NCBI GenBank assembly: GCA_041395565.1
Contig: JAWLAI010000003.1
Location: forward strand, 248,001-312,000
DNA from: Pseudomonadota bacterium
Lineage (GTDB): Bacteria; Pseudomonadota; Gammaproteobacteria; UBA9214
Length of the DNA stretch: 64,000 nt
Direction of reading: 5' to 3'
The notes under the pieces were generated by a model. The model worked only from the letters and a program-made list of their open reading frames with translations, made no database searches and was not told where the DNA came from. The position numbers and the translations under genes are program-made. Shown one piece after another: positions 25,590-33,675 of this stretch; within the stretch, counting starts at the first letter, position 1; every line of letters starts with the position of its first letter.

Positions 25590-25769
25590 TCAGCCTTCGC
25601 GCGGGCCGGCGAAATACCAGATGATGAGGCCGACCAGTGGCAGGACGAGCACCAGTACGGTCCACAATGCCTTGCGGCCCGTATCCGCTGCGCTCTGGAA
25701 GATATTGAGAATCGCCCACACGTCCGCGGCCAGCAGCAACAGACCGAATATGCCCCCCGTCTCCAGCAT
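25590..25769 (-). CDS. PLD nuclease N-terminal-type small membrane protein
   Basis: A 59-residue protein with two hydrophobic helices: GGIFGLLLLAADVWAILNIF, then TVLVLVLPLVGLIIWYFAGP. The spacing and the closing GLIIWYFAGPR match the PLDc_N domain, the membrane lead of cardiolipin-synthase-like proteins that also occurs alone as here. Free-standing versions have no known activity. The ATG shares one base with the stop codon of the upstream gene (TGATG), showing tight translational coupling. Confidence 0.8.
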   Translation of the reverse strand: MLETGGIFGLLLLAADVWAILNIFQSAADTGRKALWTVLVLVLPLVGLIIWYFAGPREG

Positions 25770-26467
25770 CAGTCGTGCGCGCGCTCCCCGCCGGTGGCGC
25801 CGGCCTGGTCCGGGTCGGTTGCGTCCCGGTGTGAACGGATATGCAGCATGATATCCATTCCGGTCTTCAGTGCAACCAGTGCCAGCAGCAGGCCCAGTGG
25901 CGAGCCGAGCTGCTGTACCAGGAATCCGCCGGCGATCACGGTGATGTGCAGCAGGGCAACGCGCCGGTACGGCGCGGACATGAGCGCGCTCACACTGGTG
26001 CGGCGATATTCCTGCTGACCGACGAACAGCAGCAGGAACGAGGCCCCGTGACTGCACAGCAGCGCCAGGCAGGCCCACAGGAACTGGTCGGGCGCGGACG
26101 CCAGCAGCTGCTGTGCCAGGGCGACGAATTTCTCGAGCACGACCAGCGGGCCGGGCCAGCTGGTGGCGGCGCCGCCGATCCGTTCGAGGTCGGTAAAGCC
26201 GGTGAGCTTGAGCACGAAGAAGCCGTGAATGGCAGCGAAGAAGCCGTAGTGCACACAGAAGAATGCGGCCTGCGGGAGCGCGTGCGCACCGCCGGTGACG
26301 AGCATCTTGAGGATGGTGATGAGACCGACGATCAGGTTTTCCACCCAGTACAGCACGACGATCGAAGCCACGTCCCAGTCGAACCAGAGCACGCCGATCA
26401 CCGGCAGCAGGTTGGCCAGCAGCAGCGCGAGCTGCGGCAGGTCAGGGCGGTAGCTACGCAGCGGCAT
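25769..26467 (-). CDS. DUF6498-like integral membrane protein
   Basis: A 232-residue protein with about six hydrophobic helices. The opening matches the DUF6498 pattern: helix, then GVLWFDWDVASIVVLYWVEN followed by LIVGLITILKML, with a later VHYGFFAAIHGFFVL. The C-terminus is charged and soluble. Function is unknown for the family. Translation starts at the ATG at 26467, 59 bases after HPP, and ends overlapping the next start by one base. Confidence 0.78.
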   Translation of the reverse strand: MPLRSYRPDLPQLALLLANLLPVIGVLWFDWDVASIVVLYWVENLIVGLITILKMLVTGGAHALPQAAFFCVHYGFFAAIHGFFVLKLTGFTDLERIGGAATSWPGPLVVLEKFVALAQQLLASAPDQFLWACLALLCSHGASFLLLFVGQQEYRRTSVSALMSAPYRRVALLHITVIAGGFLVQQLGSPLGLLLALVALKTGMDIMLHIRSHRDATDPDQAGATGGERAHD

Positions 26468-26525
26468 GTGACGGTTCCTCCTCAGCCCCGGTGTGCCGGA
26501 TGGTGCCCGTCGCGGGCAACGGTGG

Positions 26526-27449
26526 TCATGGCACGCGCTTCCAGCTCGTTTCCTCGCGCTCGAGCTCGTAGCTTGCCCAGCGGGCAAAATCGGTGCGGGT
26601 GACGACGCCGGAGCTGCGCAGGCCCTTGCCGGCGACAACCTTGAATACCACCATGTCCTTGTCGGGGTCGACATGATGGGATTCGTCGACGATCTGGCGC
26701 ACCGACCAATCCGCGCCGAAGGCGCCGTTGCTGTAGTAATGCCCGAGGCCGATCTGGTCGGCGTGCAACCGGCGCCGGTCGGCCTGGCCCGTGGCCAGCT
26801 CGTAGATGCGCAGCAAGTCGTGTTCGGAGACATCGATGAACGAATCGATCTGGGCCAGGGCCGCAACCAGGTCGGAATGCTCGATGGGCGTGCGCTCGGC
26901 TACCGCGACGGGTGCCTCCTCCGGTATCAGCCAGGCGGGATAGCGGCGCCACTTGAACAGGTAGTTGAACAGGACCGCGACCGCCAGGATGACCAGCACG
27001 TTTTCGAGTACCGGCGTGAGCGCGAAGCGATAGCCCAGTGCGTGCGTGGTTTCCCCGCCGATCACCGCGGCCAGTGCCGTGGCGCCGCCGGGGGGGTGAA
27101 TGCAGCGCAGGTAGTGCATCGCGCCGATCGCCAGGCCGACCGCCAGGCTGGCTGCGGCGATGGTGTGCGGGACCAGCTGGTAGCAGGTCACGCCGATCAG
27201 GGCGGAGACGAGGTGACCGCCGAACACGTTCCAGGGCTGTGACAGCGCGCCGTGCGGCACCGCGAACAGGAGCACGGCGCTGGCACCCATGGAAGGCACG
27301 ATCAGCACGGCAGTGCGTGGATCGAGGTGCTGCGCCGAAACCAACAGGATGGCCAGGATCGAGACACCGCCACCCAGCGCCGAGACCAGTCGCTCGGTGT
27401 GGCTGACCGAGCCGCCGAGGGCATCGAACAGGCGCGCGAACAGGGTCAC
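26526..27449 (-). CDS. HPP-family membrane protein
   Basis: A 307-residue protein. The first 170 residues are an HPP domain with four or five helices and the namesake motif CIHPPGGATALAAVIGG near residue 110, together with VPSMGASAVLLFAVPHGALS. The remaining 130 residues are soluble, begin with acidic and helical DLVAALAQIDSFIDVSEHDL and end ETSWKRVP. Plant and cyanobacterial HPP proteins have been reported to transport nitrite; whether that holds here is unknown. The GTG at 27449 is used as start because the domain begins right after it and it lies 8 bases past the upstream stop. Confidence 0.85.
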   Translation of the reverse strand: MTLFARLFDALGGSVSHTERLVSALGGGVSILAILLVSAQHLDPRTAVLIVPSMGASAVLLFAVPHGALSQPWNVFGGHLVSALIGVTCYQLVPHTIAAASLAVGLAIGAMHYLRCIHPPGGATALAAVIGGETTHALGYRFALTPVLENVLVILAVAVLFNYLFKWRRYPAWLIPEEAPVAVAERTPIEHSDLVAALAQIDSFIDVSEHDLLRIYELATGQADRRRLHADQIGLGHYYSNGAFGADWSVRQIVDESHHVDPDKDMVVFKVVAGKGLRSSGVVTRTDFARWASYELEREETSWKRVP

Positions 27450-27457
27450 GGCCGCTG

Positions 27458-27853
27458 CTAGGTGCCGAGGATGTAACCGAGCGCGAGGCCGCCGAGCACG
27501 CCCTCGACCAGGCTGGCGATGAGCCAGGTTACCGCCATGTCGTGCGGCAGGGGCATGAAGGCGTACATGCCATAGCCGAACGAGATGCCGCCGGCGAGCC
27601 CGAACAGCGCCCCGTACAGGATCGCGCTGCGGACTGAGCGCGGTACGACGAGCAGGCTGTAGATGGCGCAGAACAGCACGGCGCTGCACAGTACGACCAC
27701 GGTATGCAGGCCCAGCATCGCCTCGCCTGCGGGTCGCCACAGTTGCGCGGTGTCGCGGTAGGCATCGGCGAGGATGACGCCATGGAACAGGTAGTCGGCA
27801 CCGCTCCAGAGCACGAACACGGTGATACTCGCCAGCAGGAATCTTCCAATCAT
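27458..27853 (-). CDS. hypothetical membrane protein, 131 residues
   Basis: A small membrane protein with four hydrophobic helices, one for each of the segments RFLLASITVFVLWSGADYLF, MLGLHTVVVLCSAVLFCAIY, ILYGALFGLAGGISFGYGMY and the C-terminal VTWLIASLVEGVLGGLALGY. The pattern is that of a real integral protein but the family was not identified. It lies 8 bases before the HPP gene and 54 bases after purK, so it could be partner to HPP in the membrane. Confidence 0.75.
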   Translation of the reverse strand: MIGRFLLASITVFVLWSGADYLFHGVILADAYRDTAQLWRPAGEAMLGLHTVVVLCSAVLFCAIYSLLVVPRSVRSAILYGALFGLAGGISFGYGMYAFMPLPHDMAVTWLIASLVEGVLGGLALGYILGT

Positions 27854-27907
27854 GGTGCTTCCTCCGCGCGGGGTTGAAAGGTTGCGGGCCTGGTGCCGCC
27901 GCCCGTA

Positions 27908-29035
27908 TCAGAATCCGAGGCGATCGCGTATGCGGGTCGCCAGCAGCAGGGCGCTGTCCACGTCGCCCGCCAGGCAATTATAGTGGCCCATCTTGCGTCC
28001 CGGGCGCGCCTCGTGCTTGCCGTACAGCAGCAGATGCGCATACGGCTCCCCGAGCACATGCTCCCATGCCGGCTCGCCATGCTGCCAGATATCGCCGAGC
28101 AGGTTGGTCATCACCACCGGTGAGAGCAGTTCGCCGGCGCCGGGCGGCAGCCCGCACATGCAGCGTACCTGCTGCTCGAACTGGGTGGTCACGCAGGCAT
28201 CGAGGGTGTAGTGGCCGCTGTTGTGCGGTCGCGTCGCCATCTCGTTGACGAGCAGGGTGCCCGCGTGGGTCACGAAGAACTCGACGGCCAGTACACCGCA
28301 GTAGTCGAGCGCCGCGGCCATGCGGCGGGTCATTGCGACGGCCTGTTTGCTCAGCGTGTCATCGATACGGGCGGGTACCAGCGTGGTATCCAGTATGCCG
28401 TTGACATGGCGGTTTTCCCCGACCGGGTAGTCGACCAGCGTGCCGTCGGCGCCGCGGGCCACGATCACAGAGATCTCACAGGCGAGCTCCACGACCTCCT
28501 CCAGGATGCAGCTGCGGTTGCCCAGCTGTTCGAAGGCGAGCTCGGCCTCTGCCAGCGTAGCGACCTGGATCTGGCCCTTGCCGTCGTAGCCCAGGGTCGC
28601 CGTCTTCAGCAGCAGCGGGGGGGCGAGCGCAGCGAATGCCTCTTCGAGATCGCTGCTGTCGAAAACGGCGACGAACGGCGCGGTGGGCAGGCCGTGTTCC
28701 TCGCAGAAACCCTTCTCGCTGATGCGGTCCTGGGCGATACGCACCGCCGCGGCATTCGGCCGGACCGGGCAGAACCGCTGCAGGTACTCGAGACTGGTGG
28801 CCGGGACGTTCTCGAACTCGGTGGTGATCGCCGCGCATTCGTCGCCCAGCAGCTGCAGTGCGGCGTGATCGCCATAGCCGGCCTGGATGTGCTGGCTGGC
28901 GATGCGCCCGGCCGGACTGTGCGGGTCCGGATCGAGCACGACCACCTGGTAGCCCATGCTGTGCGCGGCCAGCGTGAACATGCGGCCGAGTTGCCCGCCG
29001 CCGAGGACTCCCAGTGTGGCGCCGGGCAGGATCAT
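27908..29035 (-). CDS. purK: 5-(carboxyamino)imidazole ribonucleotide synthase
   Basis: PurK (375 residues), an ATP-grasp enzyme, uses ATP and bicarbonate to carboxylate AIR on nitrogen, giving N5-CAIR, the substrate of PurE. It opens with the nucleotide-binding LGVLGGGQLGRMFTLAAHSM, shows the ATP-grasp segments LLLKTATLGYDGKGQ and CILEEVVELACEISVIVARG, and the metal-binding NEMATRPHNSGHYTLDAC region. The start at 29035 overlaps the purE stop by four bases (ATGA), typical of the purEK operon. Confidence 0.96.
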   Translation of the reverse strand: MILPGATLGVLGGGQLGRMFTLAAHSMGYQVVVLDPDPHSPAGRIASQHIQAGYGDHAALQLLGDECAAITTEFENVPATSLEYLQRFCPVRPNAAAVRIAQDRISEKGFCEEHGLPTAPFVAVFDSSDLEEAFAALAPPLLLKTATLGYDGKGQIQVATLAEAELAFEQLGNRSCILEEVVELACEISVIVARGADGTLVDYPVGENRHVNGILDTTLVPARIDDTLSKQAVAMTRRMAAALDYCGVLAVEFFVTHAGTLLVNEMATRPHNSGHYTLDACVTTQFEQQVRCMCGLPPGAGELLSPVVMTNLLGDIWQHGEPAWEHVLGEPYAHLLLYGKHEARPGRKMGHYNCLAGDVDSALLLATRIRDRLGF

Positions 29036-29529
29036 GTCGGCGGCGGCAGCTGCATGTCGTGGACGCTCGCTTCCAGCTCGCGGCGGTAGCGTTCCAGCCG
29101 CGCGGCCAGCGCGGTGTCGGAGACCGCCAGGATGCCGATCGCGGCCAGGGCCGCGTTGGCCGCGCCTGGCTCGCCGATCGCGAAGGTCGCCACGGGTATG
29201 CCGCGCGGCATCTGCACGATCGACAGCAGGGAGTCCATGCCCTTGAGGTAGCGCGAGGGCACCGGTACGCCCAGCACCGGCAGGGTGCACTTGGCTGCCA
29301 GCATGCCGGGAAGATGGGCGGCGCCGCCGGCGCCGGCGATGATGCAGGCCAGCCCGCGCGCGCGCGCGCCGCTCGCGTACTCGAACAGCAGGTCGGGCGT
29401 GCGATGCGCCGAAACCACGCGCTGCTCGAACGGAACCTGGAACTGGGTCAGCACGTCCGCGGCGTGTTGCATGATCTCCCAGTCGCTGCTGCTGCCCATG
29501 ACCAGGCCCACGCGAGGTGCTTCGCTCAT
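29032..29529 (-). CDS. purE: N5-carboxyaminoimidazole ribonucleotide mutase
   Basis: PurE (165 residues) moves the carboxyl group of N5-CAIR to carbon 4, giving CAIR. The family signature VGLVMGSSSDWEIMQHAADV is near the N-terminus, followed by RVVSAHRTPD with the catalytic His and AGAGGAAHLPGMLAAK. It heads the purEK pair and is divergent from purC, which acts on its product. The 150-base spacer between purE and purC should hold both promoters. Confidence 0.97.
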   Translation of the reverse strand: MSEAPRVGLVMGSSSDWEIMQHAADVLTQFQVPFEQRVVSAHRTPDLLFEYASGARARGLACIIAGAGGAAHLPGMLAAKCTLPVLGVPVPSRYLKGMDSLLSIVQMPRGIPVATFAIGEPGAANAALAAIGILAVSDTALAARLERYRRELEASVHDMQLPPPT

Positions 29530-29682
29530 GATGCTATCCAGTTGTAGAGAAAACGAAAGCAGGTCATTTTAACACCCCTGCCCGGCGCCGAAACAGGTGA
29601 GAGGGGGGGATTTTTTCCGCCCCGGGCCCCGGCCGGCGGGTTCTGCCTGTACAATGCGCGGATTGCGACGCCGGAGCCCGGA

Positions 29683-30588
29683 ATGCGAGCGACCTTGTAC
29701 GAATCCCGCCTGACCAGCCTGCCGCTGCTGCTGCGCGGGAAGGTGCGTGACGTGTACGCCGTTGGCGAGGACCACCTGCTGATCGTCACCACCGACCGGT
29801 TGTCGGCCTTCGACGTGGTGCTGCCGGATCCGGTGCCGGGTAAGGGTGCGGTACTGACCGCGGTCTCGAACTTCTGGTTCGGCTTCACCCGTGGGATCGT
29901 CGCGAATCACCTGGCCGACCTGCCGCTGGAGGCGGTGCTGCCGGATCCGCGCGAGCGTGCCGAGGTGGAGGGGCGCGCCGTCGTGGTACGCCGGATGCGG
30001 GCCTTGCCGGTCGAGGCGATCGTGCGCGGCTACCTGATCGGCTCGGGCTGGAAGGACTATCAGGCCAGCGGGCGCGTCTGCGGCATCGCGCTGCCACCCG
30101 GCCTGCGGCTGGCGGATCGCCTGCCGGAGCCGATATTTACACCCTCGACCAAGGCCGATGCCGGGGCGCACGATATCAATATCGATTACGCGCGCACGCG
30201 GGAACTGCTGGGCGATGAGCTTGCCGCGCAGGTGCGCGATGTGAGCCTGCGGGTCTACAGCGCCTGTGCGGCCTACGCGCTGGAACGCGGCATCATCATT
30301 GCCGACACCAAGTTCGAGTTCGGTGTCGATGACAGCGGCGGACTCGTGCTGATCGACGAGATCCTGACCCCGGATTCGTCGCGGTTCTGGCCGGCCGACA
30401 GCTACCGGCCCGGCGCCAGTCCGGTCAGCTTCGACAAGCAGTACGTGCGCGATTACCTCGAGACGCTGGACTGGGACAAGACCGCGCCCGGCCCGCACCT
30501 ACCCGAGGAAATCCTGGCAAGGACAGCGGCCAAGTACCGCGAGGCCCAGCAGCGGCTGACCGGCGCCGCGCTCCCGGCGCCGGCATGA
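29683..30588 (+). CDS. purC: SAICAR synthase
   Basis: PurC (301 residues) joins aspartate to CAIR with ATP, giving SAICAR, the next purine step after PurE. It is the longer, eukaryote/yeast-like form: LLLRGKVRDVYAVGEDHLLI and TDRLSAFDVVLPDPVPGKG start it, the catalytic-lysine region is intact, and ADTKFEFGVDDSGGLVLIDE with ILTPDSSRFW identify the family. Divergent from purEK, so the three consecutive steps are clustered. Ordinary length and start. Confidence 0.97.
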   Translation: MRATLYESRLTSLPLLLRGKVRDVYAVGEDHLLIVTTDRLSAFDVVLPDPVPGKGAVLTAVSNFWFGFTRGIVANHLADLPLEAVLPDPRERAEVEGRAVVVRRMRALPVEAIVRGYLIGSGWKDYQASGRVCGIALPPGLRLADRLPEPIFTPSTKADAGAHDINIDYARTRELLGDELAAQVRDVSLRVYSACAAYALERGIIIADTKFEFGVDDSGGLVLIDEILTPDSSRFWPADSYRPGASPVSFDKQYVRDYLETLDWDKTAPGPHLPEEILARTAAKYREAQQRLTGAALPAPA

Positions 30589-30639
30589 CCCGGGCGCCGC
30601 CGGTCAGAACACTCAGACGCAAACGGGAGATCTCGGCTT

Positions 30640-31029
30640 ATGTACGGCTTCAATGTTTCGGTAACGGGCGATCTGCAGGCGGTGCGCGAGCAGGTGACGG
30701 CCGCCTTGCAGCAGGAAGGTTTCGGTGTGCTGACCGAGATCGATGTGGCCGCGACGCTGAAGAAGAAACTCGGCGTCGAGCGCAGGCCGTACGTGATCCT
30801 CGGTGCCTGTAACCCGGTACTGGCCCATCAGGCGCTCGAGGCCGATCCCGATATCGGCCTGCTGCTGCCGTGCAACGTGGTGCTGCGCGAGGAAGCGGAC
30901 GGCACCATCACCGTCGGCTTCATGGATCCTGCGGCCGTGCTCGGGCTGGTGGAGCGGGACGGTGTGGCACAGCTCGCCAGCGAGGTGCGCGGCAGGCTGG
31001 AACGGGTGCGCGACGCCCTGCGGCAGTAG
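30640..31029 (+). CDS. DUF302 domain protein
   Basis: A 129-residue DUF302 protein. The family pattern is seen as the N-terminal strand YGFNVSVTGDLQAVREQVTA, the DVAATLKKKLGVE helix and VILGACNPVLAHQALEADP, followed by LLLPCNVVLRE and a C-terminal helix. DUF302 proteins are small soluble proteins with an unclear role, frequently found near sulfur-oxidation, thioredoxin-like or metal genes in chemolithotrophs. It follows purC by 51 bases with GGGAGA ahead of its ATG. Confidence 0.88.
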   Translation: MYGFNVSVTGDLQAVREQVTAALQQEGFGVLTEIDVAATLKKKLGVERRPYVILGACNPVLAHQALEADPDIGLLLPCNVVLREEADGTITVGFMDPAAVLGLVERDGVAQLASEVRGRLERVRDALRQ

Positions 31030-31213
31030 CGCAGCGCCTTGCGCCCGGGATCCGTAACCGCTCGTAATATTCCACCTGAGCCGGATTGCAGTCGCAACGC
31101 CGTGGAGCCGTGCGGTTGTCGCGCCTGCCCATGCGGCTAACGGTTGCGCCACGCGCCTTGCCGGACGTGAATAATCGTCACGGGCACTACCGCGCGGATT
31201 AGCGTTACCGGTT

Positions 31214-32137
31214 CTACGCGGGCAGCCCCAGCATGGCGAACTGCCGGTCTGCCTCGGCCAATATCCCGGGGACCGCTGCCTGGAGTTCGGTCAGGCTGAT
31301 GAACGGATCAGTCTCGAGCAGTGCTGAGCAGCGTGCGCCGATTGCCGCGCCGGTTGCCGCGCCGTCGGCTGGCTGCCGTGTCGCCTGCAGCGCGGCCATG
31401 CTCAGATTGTCGGCCAGCCGCGTGATTCTGACCAGGTTTCTCAGGTTCGCGTGCGCGCTACCGTCCGCGGCGATATCCAGCTCGTGATGCGACCTGACGA
31501 CGCTGACGATGGGTTCCGGCAACTGCCACTTGCGGCAGATGCGCCAGCCCAGCTGGGTGTGATCGTAGCCGCAGATTTCCTGTTCACTGGCGATGAGCTG
31601 CCCGGCTGAGTCCCAGTCGTTTTCATCGAGGGTGCGCAGCACATGGTGCGCCGTCCTGATGAGGATGAAGCGCCCGATATCGTGCAGCAGGCCGGCCAGG
31701 AAGGCATCATCGGGGTTGACCTGCAGGTCCTTGCCCAGGACGGCGACCGCGCGCGCGGCCTGTGCGACCTGTATCGAATGCAGCCACAAGTCGCGCGCCT
31801 CGCTGCTGCTCGGCACGAAAATTCTCATGACCGCCATGGAGGTGACCAGTGCCGCGATCTGCGCGGTGCCAAGCCGGATGATGGCGGTTTTGAGATTGGT
31901 GATCGGCGTGCGCGTGGCCAGCGCACTGGAATTGGCGATCCTGATCAGGCGGACGGCAAAGGTCGGATCCTGCCCGGCGAGCCGGGTGATGTCATCGAAA
32001 TAGTCCGCGGACTCCCGGTTGAGGGACAGCATCTTCACGGCCACCACCGGCAGCAGCGGCAATTCCCGCAGCTGTTCCTCGATATCTGCGCAGACGGGTG
32101 CTGTGTCGGTAGCGTCCATGTCGTCCTGCTCCGTCAT
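31214..32137 (-). CDS. HDOD-domain signalling protein
   Basis: A 307-residue protein made essentially of one HDOD domain, a non-catalytic relative of the HD phosphohydrolases found in bacterial signalling and regulatory proteins. The characteristic segments are LPLLPVVAVKMLSLNRESAD, AIIRLGTAQIAALVTSMAV, FLAGLLHDIGRFIL and CGYDHTQLGWRICRKWQLPE. No receiver, GGDEF or other output domain is attached, so partners cannot be predicted. The gene stands alone between the DUF302 gene and a repeat-bearing spacer. Start at MTEQDD fits the family. Confidence 0.86.
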   Translation of the reverse strand: MTEQDDMDATDTAPVCADIEEQLRELPLLPVVAVKMLSLNRESADYFDDITRLAGQDPTFAVRLIRIANSSALATRTPITNLKTAIIRLGTAQIAALVTSMAVMRIFVPSSSEARDLWLHSIQVAQAARAVAVLGKDLQVNPDDAFLAGLLHDIGRFILIRTAHHVLRTLDENDWDSAGQLIASEQEICGYDHTQLGWRICRKWQLPEPIVSVVRSHHELDIAADGSAHANLRNLVRITRLADNLSMAALQATRQPADGAATGAAIGARCSALLETDPFISLTELQAAVPGILAEADRQFAMLGLPA

Positions 32138-32445
32138 CCCTGTTGTCAGCCGCCGGCCGGCGCCGGTTGCTGCGGAGCGCTGTCATACTAGTCAGGGCCT
32201 GACAGCCTGTCATTAATACACACGTACTAGAACCTATCTCACCATTCCATGCGACAGCGACCATTGCAGTTTCGCATGCCGGTGTCCTGCGGCGCTGGGC
32301 ATGTGACGACAGGTGCCGGATCTGTCCGCTATTCCCGTACGGAGTGCAGGGCAACCCGGGCGCGCGACATTGTCGATCGGGGTCCGGCGGCGCGCGCACG
32401 AATTTTGTATACTCCCGACGAGCAACGATTAGCGGGTGTTCTGAC
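32138..32445. other. intergenic region holding a repeat copy
   Basis: About 308 bases with no gene. It contains one copy of the short dispersed repeat (32225-32259) and should hold the divergent promoters of the HDOD gene and the 110-residue protein. Nothing else was recognised. Confidence 0.4.
32225..32259 (+). repeat. dispersed repeat, copy A
   Basis: The segment beginning TACTAGAACCTATCTCACCA is similar to two other places: 61323-61357 (26 of 35 bases alike) and the complement of 33649-33675 (22 of 27 bases alike). Most differences are transitions. It could be a diverged miniature element or the end of an old insertion sequence. Confidence 0.45.
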
Positions 32446-32778
32446 ATGTCCGTTCCGCGCGTCACCATAGCCTGGGAACAGGCCTCGGAGCCGCTGCGCA
32501 AGCGCGCCCCGACCCACGACGAGCATGGCCGCCCGCTGGGCGATTTCATGATGCTGATACCGGGCTTGCGCGACAAGCCCAGGCACCAGGTGGACAGCAC
32601 CCTCCAGGACGTGCACATCGCGCTGACGCATTACAGCCACGCCGTGGTGTTCGCGGAGTTCAATCTCAGGCTCAACCTGCTGTGGGTGTCGGTGCGTGCC
32701 ATCCAGGGCATCCGGCTGGAAATTGCGGACGCGATCCAGCGCCTCGTCCCCGAGGCGAAGCTCATCTCGCACATCTAA
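32446..32778 (+). CDS. hypothetical protein, 110 residues
   Basis: An unrecognised small protein beginning MSVPRVTIAWEQASEPLRKR. The middle contains DVHIALTHYSHAVVFAEFNL and the last third WVSVRAIQGIRLEIADAIQR, giving a beta-then-helix pattern like small alpha/beta proteins. AGCGGG-type purines precede the ATG weakly. Its TAA stop is followed immediately by the ATG of the next membrane gene, so the pair is an operon and may work together. No function is proposed. Confidence 0.7.
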   Translation: MSVPRVTIAWEQASEPLRKRAPTHDEHGRPLGDFMMLIPGLRDKPRHQVDSTLQDVHIALTHYSHAVVFAEFNLRLNLLWVSVRAIQGIRLEIADAIQRLVPEAKLISHI

Positions 32779-33399
32779 ATGAGTGCCATCCATGCAGCGG
32801 TCCTGATCCTGCAGGCCGTGTCGGGCGCGCTGGTCGGTGCGGTGCTGTTCTATCTGCTCGGATCGCTGCTGGTGCGGCACTGGATCCGCATCGATGCCTA
32901 CCAGCTGGCGCTGTTCATGACCGTCGCCTTCCTGGTCGCGATCGTCTGCGAGGTCTGCCTCGGCAGGCTCTATTACCTGTTCAGCGGGGAGCCGCTGTGG
33001 CAGTACCGGGTCTGGCCGATCCATGGCGGCTACACCTCGGCGCTCAATTTCATCGTCTGGCCGGTCTATGGCTATTACCTCTACTTCCTGCACCAGGTGC
33101 TGCGGCTGCGGCGCATCGCCATCCGGCCGCGCTGGCTGCAGGGTATCGTGGCCGGGTTCGACGGGCCGGTACTGGAGATTCTCGCCAACGGCTTCTTCCT
33201 GCTCTGCTACGGCACCTTTTATTTCTACTACCTGCCGGGCGACCTGCGTCACTACACCTCGCTGCGGGTGATCCCCCTGTACATGATCATGGGCATCATT
33301 CTCAACCTGCTGCTCGAATACCTGCGCCGGCAACCGCCGCGCTGGCACTATCCGGCCGGGTGCTATCTGGCAGGCGTGTGCTTTGTGCTGGCGGGCTGA
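32779..33399 (+). CDS. hypothetical integral membrane protein, 206 residues
   Basis: A membrane protein with about six hydrophobic helices, the first at residues 5-28 (LILQAVSGALVGAVLFYLLG). It is rich in aromatic residues (FIVWPVYGYYLYFLHQV, LLCYGTFYFYYLPGDLRHY), as in proteins packed around quinones or pigments, but no heme or metal motif is evident. It starts directly at the end of the preceding gene. No family was recognised; the downstream 270 bases are non-coding. Confidence 0.72.
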   Translation: MSAIHAAVLILQAVSGALVGAVLFYLLGSLLVRHWIRIDAYQLALFMTVAFLVAIVCEVCLGRLYYLFSGEPLWQYRVWPIHGGYTSALNFIVWPVYGYYLYFLHQVLRLRRIAIRPRWLQGIVAGFDGPVLEILANGFFLLCYGTFYFYYLPGDLRHYTSLRVIPLYMIMGIILNLLLEYLRRQPPRWHYPAGCYLAGVCFVLAG

Positions 33400-33648
33400 G
33401 CACGGGCATCGTTCTCATTGCCTGGTTCGCGCCTAGACGCGCGGGAAAGAGCAGCAATATTCCAGCCCCGATCTCGGCGCAGCCAGCGGCTGTCCGCGGC
33501 ACAGGCACTCCGGTCCGGGCGGTGGCGGGCGCGCATTGCCGGTGCAGATTTTCAATTCCTATGCGCGACCGCGGTCTCCGTGGCATTGCCGCTGATTGCT
33601 TTGCGTCCCGGCGCGGGTTGCTTGTGATTTGCTCTGCTGCCGTTGCGC

Positions 33649-33675
33649 GCGGGGAATGATGCGCTAGGTTCTAGA
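33649..33675 (-). repeat. dispersed repeat, copy C, at the gshA stop codon
   Basis: On the minus strand this reads CTCTAGAACCTAGCGCATCA..., close to copy A at 32225. The TAG stop codon of gshA lies inside its first bases, so the element joins the gene end directly. Relation to the other copies is by eye only. Confidence 0.4.
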
